This document shows positions 1 to 5,062 of a DNA stretch of 5,062 nt, in pieces (position 1 is the first letter of the stretch; every line of letters begins with the position of its first letter). The notes below the pieces were generated by a model. It had not been told where the DNA came from, did no database searches, and saw only the letters and a program-made list of their open reading frames with translations. The stretch lies in contig JABSPR010000286.1 of NCBI GenBank assembly GCA_013214975.1, forward strand, positions 1 to 5,062, given 5' to 3'. Origin of the DNA: Flavobacteriales bacterium (GTDB taxonomy: Bacteria; Bacteroidota; Bacteroidia; DT-38). Made by a program: the position numbers and the translations under genes.

Positions 1-670
1 CCACACTAACACTGTCGATAACTGGTGCATTGGGAGCCAATAGATTCGTAAAATAATCTTGTTGAATAAAAGAGGAAGAAACACATGTAGCCGAATCACC
101 AACCACAATCCTATACTCAACATTACTACCACACGCCATGTTGGTATCTGTATAATTTAACTGAGTTACCGTATTTACAATATGCCAGGCCCCATAAGGG
201 CCGTTATTTAATTGCCATCGCCGGTAAATTTTATAATCGACAGATACATTATTACCAGAAGTATTAATACTCGACCAATTAAGAATTGCAACCCCTTCAT
301 TTGATTGCTCCAATTCGAAGACAATAGAACTTAGCGTATCAGAATCCAAATTCGTAGTAACTCCGCCACACGTAGCACTCTGACGAATAAAAAAGAAATA
401 AGAAATAGAATCAGTTCGAAACAAGTTAATATTTACTGAACCTACAGAATAGTCGATAATTTCACTCTTTAGAAGATAAGGTCCGGACTGATTTTCTGAA
501 CCGTAAACTTTATAACTATTAAATTGTTGGCAGGTATCAGTAGATAGGGCCCAGTTAAGATAAACATTCGAGACATCCACAACTGAAAGGCACTCCAAGT
601 CAGCACTTTTCGCATTCGAAAAACTTAATGCAAGTAATCCAATAAAAATTACTACATGCTTTATCCTCAT
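1..670 (-). CDS. Secreted Fn3-like repeat protein, N-terminal part (runs off left edge)
   Basis: The reading frame opens at ATG 668-670 and stays open for 223 codons to the window edge, so the C-terminus is missing. Residues 1-23 form a Sec signal peptide: basic MRIKH, hydrophobic VVIFIGLLALSF, and cleavage probably after SNA (20) or KSA (23). The mature part looks like tandem fibronectin-III-like beta-sandwiches. Domain 1 (about 24-116) has LNW at 38-40 and YKVY at 53-56. Domain 2 (about 117-208) has LNW at 130-132 and YKIY at 146-149. A third begins at the linker APNAPVIDSVSV (212-223). Cysteines at 27, 47, 101, 180 and 196 could form disulfides. The start lies 7 bp after the M16 partner's stop, so it is probably the last seen gene of that operon. 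In Bacteroidota, proteins of this build often end in a gliding-motility-associated or type IX secretion C-terminal domain. That end is outside the window, so a surface adhesin-like or structural role is inference only. Confidence 0.85.
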   Translation of the reverse strand, partial: MRIKHVVIFIGLLALSFSNAKSADLECLSVVDVSNVYLNWALSTDTCQQFNSYKVYGSENQSGPYLLKSEIIDYSVGSVNINLFRTDSISYFFFIRQSATCGGVTTNLDSDTLSSIVFELEQSNEGVAILNWSSINTSGNNVSVDYKIYRRWQLNNGPYGAWHIVNTVTQLNYTDTNMACGSNVEYRIVVGDSATCVSSSFIQQDYFTNLLAPNAPVIDSVSV

Positions 671-677
671 AACATAA

Positions 678-1952
678 CTAACCCACAACTACCTCATGCA
701 TAGAATCTTCCATAAGATATTTATTTGCTAAATCATTCAATTCCGTCGAAGTAACATTTCGAATACACCCCATTACTTTGGCTAGATAATCACCATCCAA
801 ACCATACGTCATGAGTCCTTTATAATAATCTGAAATCGAAAAAATACCGTCTACACTTCTCAAAACCTCTCCTGATAAATAGTTCTTTACCAATTCTAAT
901 TCACCGATCCCAATCTTTTCTTCTCTTAAACGTTTCAATTCTTTATAAATTTCATCCAACGCCTTTGCACTATTCTCTACTCCTGTTTCTAAGGTAACGA
1001 AGAAACTTCCACCATTTTTAAAAGAACTTAATGCTGAGTAAACTCCGTAAGTCAATCCTTTATCTTCTCTCAAATTCGACATCAAACGAGATCCAAAAAA
1101 ACCACCAAGAACAGTATTTAATATCTGTAATTTCATAAAATCTTCGTGAGTTTTATTAATCATTTGCTTCCCTACTCTAATAGAACACTGAACAGCCTTG
1201 TTCTTTAGTATTTTCCGGCTCCTACTCTCACTAAATACAGGGATCTCAAATGAGTTCGTTGTCAACGCATTACCGCTCCAATCAGAACCACCAAAGTATT
1301 TATTGACTAAACGAAAAGTACTTTCTGGAATATTACCAGTAAGAATTACTTTACAATTAGAAGACTTATAAATTTTAGAATAATAACCAATCAGGTCATC
1401 TCGAACTATAGCATTATAATCGTGTTCGTTAGCCTGATAACCGTAGGGCGTGTTTCCGTAAATATCTGAATTAAATTCCCGCTGCGAGATAACATCAACC
1501 TCATCCATTTTAATAGCTAGCCTCTGCTTTTCCGTATTAACCACTGTTGTCAACTCATTTTCAGGACATCTAGACTCTTTCAGGATCTGCTCAACAATAG
1601 GCAAAGCACTCTCTAAGTGTTTATTCAGGCTATACAAAGTAATTACTGCACTATCTCGTGTTGATCCTGTTCTTAAAAAACAACCAAAATAATCAATAGC
1701 ATTTGCTATTTCTACGGCACTCATTCTCTCGGTTCCTTCATTTAGCATCATACTTCCTAAAGACGTAACGAGAGGCAGTTTAGACACTGAATAATCAAGA
1801 TTGAAAATAAAATCAAGTTTAACCAAGTCTTGCTTATCCGAATAAAATGAATAAACAGGAATACCATTATCCAGCTCTCTTTCTAATGGCCCTTTTAAAT
1901 CTATATTCTCTGGAATACTAAATGCCGGTTGATTTATTCTGTCTAATACCAT
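678..1952 (-). CDS. M16 family peptidase partner subunit, lacks HxxEH and keeps the R/Y pair
   Basis: This 424-residue protein has the two-lobed M16B layout: an N-terminal half (about 25-225) and a C-terminal half (about 240-424). Where active M16 enzymes have HxxEH before an xxEGT segment, it has S64-L-G-S67-M68 followed by MLNEGT (69-74), so all zinc ligands and the catalytic Glu are gone. The C-terminal half keeps the motif GSRL...LREDKGLTY (287-302), including Arg295 and Tyr302. These match the R/Y pair that binds the substrate backbone in two-subunit M16 enzymes. It is therefore best read as the non-catalytic half of a heterodimer with the protein encoded just upstream. There is no signal peptide, which suggests a cytoplasmic location. 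The ATG directly abuts the upstream TAA (zero gap, TAAATG), implying translational coupling by a terminating ribosome. I see no Shine-Dalgarno sequence. Length is normal for the family. Family assignment is firm; substrate is unknown. Confidence 0.93.
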   Translation of the reverse strand: MVLDRINQPAFSIPENIDLKGPLERELDNGIPVYSFYSDKQDLVKLDFIFNLDYSVSKLPLVTSLGSMMLNEGTERMSAVEIANAIDYFGCFLRTGSTRDSAVITLYSLNKHLESALPIVEQILKESRCPENELTTVVNTEKQRLAIKMDEVDVISQREFNSDIYGNTPYGYQANEHDYNAIVRDDLIGYYSKIYKSSNCKVILTGNIPESTFRLVNKYFGGSDWSGNALTTNSFEIPVFSESRSRKILKNKAVQCSIRVGKQMINKTHEDFMKLQILNTVLGGFFGSRLMSNLREDKGLTYGVYSALSSFKNGGSFFVTLETGVENSAKALDEIYKELKRLREEKIGIGELELVKNYLSGEVLRSVDGIFSISDYYKGLMTYGLDGDYLAKVMGCIRNVTSTELNDLANKYLMEDSMHEVVVG

Positions 1953-3200
1953 TTATTTTGAATAATAATGCAAAGTAGAACAATTGTCTTTTGCGAAAAT
2001 CTTATTTGCCTCTATTTTAATACTCTCTGGAGTTACGGCCAAATACTTACCCGCCTCATCATTAATTTTATCCGCGCCCCACATCAATTCATGCGCACAT
2101 AAATTCATTGCTTTGTTTAAAAGATTTATTTCTTGAAAAACCAGCATAGACTCTGTCTTATTCTTAACACGATACAACTCTGTTTCAGAAACCAATGTGC
2201 TTTTAATCTTATCAATCTCCTCTTCGATAGCTCGGTCTGCATCTTCCATACCAACCCCCTTATGCAATTTCCCACTAAATACAAATAACCCATTATCCGA
2301 ATCAGCAGATATATAGGCATCGATTTCACTAAACATTTTTTTCTTTTTTAGCAACTCGACATACAAACGTGACGATCTGCCGCCAGACAAAATATCCGAC
2401 ATTAAATCCGCTGTATAAAATTCAGAATCGGTTCTCTTGCACATATGATATACTTTGTAAATGGCATCAGCAGGAACTTCACGCTCTACTTTAAGCAATC
2501 TACTTTCAGTTTGCTTCGGCTCCATTGGGATATTCCTGGCCTCAATTGAGCCCTTGGGAATCGGACCAAACCATTTTTCGGATAATGCCTGTACTTGCTC
2601 AACGCTAACATTTCCAGCAACACACAATATGGCGTTATTCGGGCAGTAATGCTTATTAAAAAACGCCTTAACGTCTTCCATTGTAGCCTCCTCAATATGT
2701 TTAATATCTTCGCCTATCGTTGGCCATTTATAAGGATGTACTTTATAAGCCATTGGGCGCAACAATAACCAGTCATCTCCATATGGCTGATTTAAATACC
2801 TCTGCTTATATTCTTCAATTACCACCTGGCGTTGTACTTCCAAACTTTTCTCAGAGAACGCCAGACTTAGCATCCTATCAGACTCGAGCCAAAAACCCGT
2901 CTCGATATTACTTAAAGGTATGGTTAAGTAATAGTTTGTTATATCATTGGTTGTAAATGCATTATTATCACCACAAGCCATTTCTAATGGCTTGTCATAA
3001 TCCGGAATATTTACCGATCCACCAAACATTAAATGCTCAAACAGATGTGCAAAACCCGTTTTGGATTCATCCTCATCTCTCGCACCAACGTCATACAATA
3101 AATTCAGAGCTACTAGTTCAGTTGAATCATCATGATGCACAATAACTCTCAAGCCATTTTCAAGCTCAAATTTTTCAAAATCAATCATATTTATATTCAT
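1953..3200 (-). CDS. M16 family zinc metallopeptidase, catalytic subunit
   Basis: A 415-residue M16B (pitrilysin/processing-peptidase-like) enzyme. The N-terminal lobe opens with the family pattern FELENGLRVIV (11-21). It carries the inverted zinc site H52-L-F-E55-H56, in which His52 and His56 bind Zn and Glu55 is the catalytic base. The third ligand is probably Glu130 in VVIEEYKQR (126-134), 74 residues after His56. The C-terminal lobe has GGRSSRLY (273-280), but at the positions of the partner's Arg295 and Tyr302 it has Leu284 and Ser291. It thus lacks the R/Y pair and is complementary to the next gene. No signal peptide is visible, so it is probably cytoplasmic. ATG 3200 overlaps the end of the upstream oxidoreductase gene by 20 bp. 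Met5 (ATG 3188-3186) would give an 8-bp ATGATTGA overlap and a 411-residue protein starting MIDFEKF, which resembles the usual N-terminus of relatives and may be the true start. Peptide substrate is unknown. Confidence 0.95.
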   Translation of the reverse strand: MNINMIDFEKFELENGLRVIVHHDDSTELVALNLLYDVGARDEDESKTGFAHLFEHLMFGGSVNIPDYDKPLEMACGDNNAFTTNDITNYYLTIPLSNIETGFWLESDRMLSLAFSEKSLEVQRQVVIEEYKQRYLNQPYGDDWLLLRPMAYKVHPYKWPTIGEDIKHIEEATMEDVKAFFNKHYCPNNAILCVAGNVSVEQVQALSEKWFGPIPKGSIEARNIPMEPKQTESRLLKVEREVPADAIYKVYHMCKRTDSEFYTADLMSDILSGGRSSRLYVELLKKKKMFSEIDAYISADSDNGLFVFSGKLHKGVGMEDADRAIEEEIDKIKSTLVSETELYRVKNKTESMLVFQEINLLNKAMNLCAHELMWGADKINDEAGKYLAVTPESIKIEANKIFAKDNCSTLHYYSK

Positions 3201-4140
3201 CCGAAGAAAGCTGACTTCTCCCTAATTCATATTCTTTTAATAAAGTTTCTATTATCTCCTTACAAGGTTTTACAGTTGAAATATTCGAAATTACTTGACC
3301 TATTTCTAATTCACCATTCTGCAAGTCTCCTTTAAATATACCAAGCTGGGAACGACCTCTACCCAACAAAGAAATCAATTCTTCTTTAGAGGAACCTTGT
3401 TTTTCCGCCTTCACAACTTCCTTGTAAAAATCATTTTTAATCATCCTTACAGGATTTATTTCCTTTAAAGAAAGTGTCGTATCCCCTTCTTTACTTTCAA
3501 TCATTGCGCGTTTAAATTCTGGATGAGCAGAAGACTCCTCAGAAACAGCAAACGCAGAACCGAGCTGAACTCCATCCGCACCTAAAGCCATTGCCGCTAA
3601 CATACCTCTTCCATTTGAAATCCCACCAGCGGCTATTATTGGAAGATCTGTTATTTCTTTAACCGCAGGAATTAAACACATCGTCGTTGTTTCATCATAT
3701 CCATTATGCCCACCTGCCTCAAATCCCTCAGCAACGATCGCATCAACTCCCGCATTTATTGATTTCAATACTTGCTTTGTACTAGCAACTAATTGTACAA
3801 CAGTAACCCCCTCTTCTTTAAGACGTTTTGTAAATAAATCAGGATTTCCAGCCGAAGTAAAAACAATATCTATTTTTTCCTTTAATATTATTTCAATTTT
3901 ATCTTCTACATCTTTACTGTATAAAGTCACATTCACTCCAAAAGGATTCTTGGTGTACAATTTACACTTCGACACATGATACTGAAAGAGATCAGGATCC
4001 ATTGAACCAGAACCAATCAAACCAAGACAGTCGTTATTACTAACGGAAGAGGCTAATCGCCAGCCGCTACACCATACCATTCCTCCTTGAATAACGGGGT
4101 ATTTAATCCCTAAAAGAGAGGATACTTTATTTGTTGCCAA
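3181..4140 (-). CDS. FMN-dependent nitronate monooxygenase / FabK-like oxidoreductase (TTG start)
   Basis: A 319-residue TIM-barrel flavoprotein of the 2-nitropropane dioxygenase family. The family oxidises alkyl nitronates with O2; the close relative FabK is an NADH/NADPH-dependent enoyl-ACP reductase. Visible motifs: YPVIQGGM (14-21) at the first strand, EGFEAGGHNG (138-147) with the probable catalytic His145, and AAGGISNGRGM (170-180) plus GADGVQLGSAF (187-197), the FMN-phosphate-binding loops. The C-terminal GDLQNGELEIGQV (271-283) is also typical of this family. Length matches both nitronate monooxygenases and FabK, so the sequence alone does not settle the reaction. The start is TTG (4140-4138): an in-frame TGA lies two codons upstream (4146-4144), and the first in-frame ATG is Met21, which would remove the conserved N-terminal strand. 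It is the first gene of the minus-strand operon and overlaps the M16 gene start. A cytoplasmic enzyme is expected. Confidence 0.92.
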   Translation of the reverse strand: MATNKVSSLLGIKYPVIQGGMVWCSGWRLASSVSNNDCLGLIGSGSMDPDLFQYHVSKCKLYTKNPFGVNVTLYSKDVEDKIEIILKEKIDIVFTSAGNPDLFTKRLKEEGVTVVQLVASTKQVLKSINAGVDAIVAEGFEAGGHNGYDETTTMCLIPAVKEITDLPIIAAGGISNGRGMLAAMALGADGVQLGSAFAVSEESSAHPEFKRAMIESKEGDTTLSLKEINPVRMIKNDFYKEVVKAEKQGSSKEELISLLGRGRSQLGIFKGDLQNGELEIGQVISNISTVKPCKEIIETLLKEYELGRSQLSSDEYKYD

Positions 4141-4177
4141 AAATCAATTAAAATAAAATGAAACCTTATATACGAAA

Positions 4178-4207
4178 CGAAAGTAATAATTATATTTCTA
4201 GTTAAAA
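4178..4207 (-). promoter_or_regulatory. Weak candidate promoter for the minus-strand operon
   Basis: Read on the minus strand, TTTT (4207-4204), an 18-bp spacer and TACTTTCG (4185-4178) resemble the Bacteroidota -33 TTTG and -7 TAnnTTTG elements, with one mismatch in each. Transcription would begin near 4172 and give a leader of about 30 nt before the TTG start. A promoter is expected somewhere in 4141-4303 because the genes are divergent, but in DNA this AT-rich such a match can arise by chance. Confidence 0.25.
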
Positions 4208-4266
4208 CTTACGATATAGAGGCGGATTTTTATTCATTTTATCGATCGATCAAAACTTAATCTGTT

Positions 4267-4298
4267 GTTGTTTATAGACTTGATTTATTCTACCTTTG
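4267..4298 (+). promoter_or_regulatory. Bacteroidota-type promoter of the DUF6089-like gene
   Basis: GTTG (4267-4270) followed after 20 bp by TACCTTTG (4291-4298). The second element matches the Bacteroidota sigma-A -7 consensus TAnnTTTG perfectly, the first matches the -33 TTTG at three of four bases, and the spacing is in the usual range. Transcription would start about 5-8 bases past the -7 element, at or next to the ATG at 4304, giving a very short or absent leader. A weaker alternative -7, TAGACTTG (4275-4282), would leave a leader of roughly 15 nt but has no matching -33. Confidence 0.6.
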
Positions 4299-4303
4299 AT
4301 CTT

Positions 4304-5062
4304 ATGCGGAAAAATTTGCTTTTTCTAATAATATTCCTATTACCTATTACTGGGTTTGGTCAATACAACAGTAGTGTTGGGCTCACATTAGGAGTCTCTA
4401 ATTATTTAGGTGAAATAGGTGGTAATGCAGAGACGGGGAAAGCTTTTATCGGAGACTTAAAATTATCTCAGTCTAATCTAGCTATTGGTGGACTATTCAG
4501 GTACAAATTCACTCCCTTAATTTCTACATCACTTCACTTCGACTATGTCAGGATTTCTGGCGCAGACAGTCTTACAGAATTTCACAAGTACTCTGATCCT
4601 GGCATGAAAAGAGCAGCTCGAAATTTAAGTTTCAGAAATGACATATATGAATTAACATCGAGATTAGAACTCGTTTTTTTCGGCATAAATGACATAGGTA
4701 GTACTGGAAGGTACGTGTTAGATTTTAAGGCTTATGTATTTCTTGGACTCGGTGTTTTTATGCACAACCCCAAAGCCAGAACAGAATATGATAATAAATG
4801 GCACGAATTGCGCCCTTTGAGAACTGAAGCGCAGGACAAAGAATACAGTAAATTCGGGCTTACCATTCCACAGGGATTTGGTTTTTATTATACATATAGA
4901 AAAATACACCGATTCGGCGCTGAATTTGCTTGGCGAACAACTTTTACCGACTATATCGATGATGTTTCAACCACCTTCGCTGGAGATGCCGCTTTTGAAG
5001 AGGGATCCCTTTCCCAAGAACTTCATTCTCGAACAGAAGAAATAGAAAATTACGATGATATA
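4304..5062 (+). CDS. DUF6089-type outer-membrane beta-barrel protein, N-terminal part (runs off right edge)
   Basis: The frame opens at ATG 4304 and is open for 253 codons to the window end. Residues 1-20 are a clear signal peptide: basic MRKN, hydrophobic LLFLIIFLLPITGFG, cleavage near Gln20. After it come alternating aromatic/polar strands typical of a small outer-membrane barrel. They include GVSNYLGEIGG (30-40), FRYKFTPLISTSLHFDYV (65-82), RNLSFRNDIYEL (106-117), YVFLGLGVFMHNPKAR (144-159), IPQGFGFYYTY (188-198) and HRFGAEFAWRTTFTDYIDDVSTT (202-224). The NYLGEIGG, LSFRNDIYE and TFTDYIDDVSTT segments fit the DUF6089 family as I recall it. The start is fixed by the signal peptide, since the next Met is residue 101. 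The acidic, less patterned end (about 230-253) is probably an extracellular or turn region. Function is not established. In related genomes this family often sits just before uppS and bamA (recalled, not visible here), which would place it with envelope biogenesis genes. Confidence 0.85.
   Translation, partial: MRKNLLFLIIFLLPITGFGQYNSSVGLTLGVSNYLGEIGGNAETGKAFIGDLKLSQSNLAIGGLFRYKFTPLISTSLHFDYVRISGADSLTEFHKYSDPGMKRAARNLSFRNDIYELTSRLELVFFGINDIGSTGRYVLDFKAYVFLGLGVFMHNPKARTEYDNKWHELRPLRTEAQDKEYSKFGLTIPQGFGFYYTYRKIHRFGAEFAWRTTFTDYIDDVSTTFAGDAAFEEGSLSQELHSRTEEIENYDDI

Noticed and set aside
671..677. Terminator between the M16 partner and the Fn3 protein gene
   Set aside because: The gap is only 7 bp with no room for a hairpin and U-tract, so the genes are more likely co-transcribed.
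678..1952. Degenerate M16 gene as a decaying pseudogene
   Set aside because: It is full length, has no frameshift, keeps the R/Y motif, and is coupled to an active-site-bearing partner. Loss of HxxEH is the known pattern for the non-catalytic subunit.
2126..2695. Minus-strand open frames of 67-69 codons in another phase inside the catalytic M16 gene
   Set aside because: They lie entirely within the M16 coding sequence, and the M16 frame has continuous family motifs there.
2461..3335. Short plus-strand open frames (62-78 codons) opposite the M16 and oxidoreductase genes
   Set aside because: They lie antisense to strongly recognised proteins, have no promoter or family features, and are explained as shadow frames.
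4141..4303. A tRNA, small RNA or riboswitch in the divergent intergenic region
   Set aside because: The region is AT-rich with no cloverleaf, no stable long hairpin and no conserved aptamer pattern that I can see; promoters suffice to explain it.
4718..4909. A 63-codon minus-strand open frame inside the DUF6089-like gene
   Set aside because: The plus-strand frame carries the signal peptide and family-like motifs throughout; the antisense frame has none.

Overview
The window reads as a piece of a Bacteroidota chromosome, most likely Flavobacteriales. It is AT-rich, has no clear Shine-Dalgarno sequences, and carries a TTTG/TAnnTTTG-type promoter. Its gene content fits too: a DUF6089-type beta-barrel protein, a paired M16 peptidase set of the flavobacterial kind, and a secreted fibronectin-III-like repeat protein. 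Four minus-strand genes face one plus-strand gene across a 163-bp divergent intergenic region (4141-4303). Almost all the rest is coding, and no stretch over 300 bases lacks a gene. I see no RNA gene, mobile element, CRISPR array or clear terminator.

Minus strand, in transcription order: (1) 4140-3181, an FMN-dependent oxidoreductase of the nitronate monooxygenase / FabK family that apparently starts at TTG; (2) 3200-1953, an M16 zinc metallopeptidase with an intact HxxEH site; (3) 1952-678, an M16 partner that has lost HxxEH but keeps the R...Y substrate-binding pair; (4) 670 to the left edge, the N-terminal part of a secreted protein with tandem Fn3-like domains. The junctions (20-bp or 8-bp overlap, zero-gap TAA-ATG, 7-bp gap) argue for one polycistronic, translationally coupled transcript. 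The two M16 proteins look like the catalytic and substrate-binding halves of one heterodimeric peptidase. The oxidoreductase and the surface protein have no obvious functional link to it.

Plus strand: from 4304 to the right edge is the first 253 codons of a signal-peptide-bearing DUF6089-type outer-membrane beta-barrel protein. Its promoter lies so close to the ATG that the mRNA may have little or no 5' leader.

I found no convincing new system. The M16 pair is a known conserved arrangement. The items most worth a second look are the TTG start, the complementary active-site split, the near-leaderless promoter, and an in-phase A AAA AAG slippery heptamer in the catalytic M16 gene.
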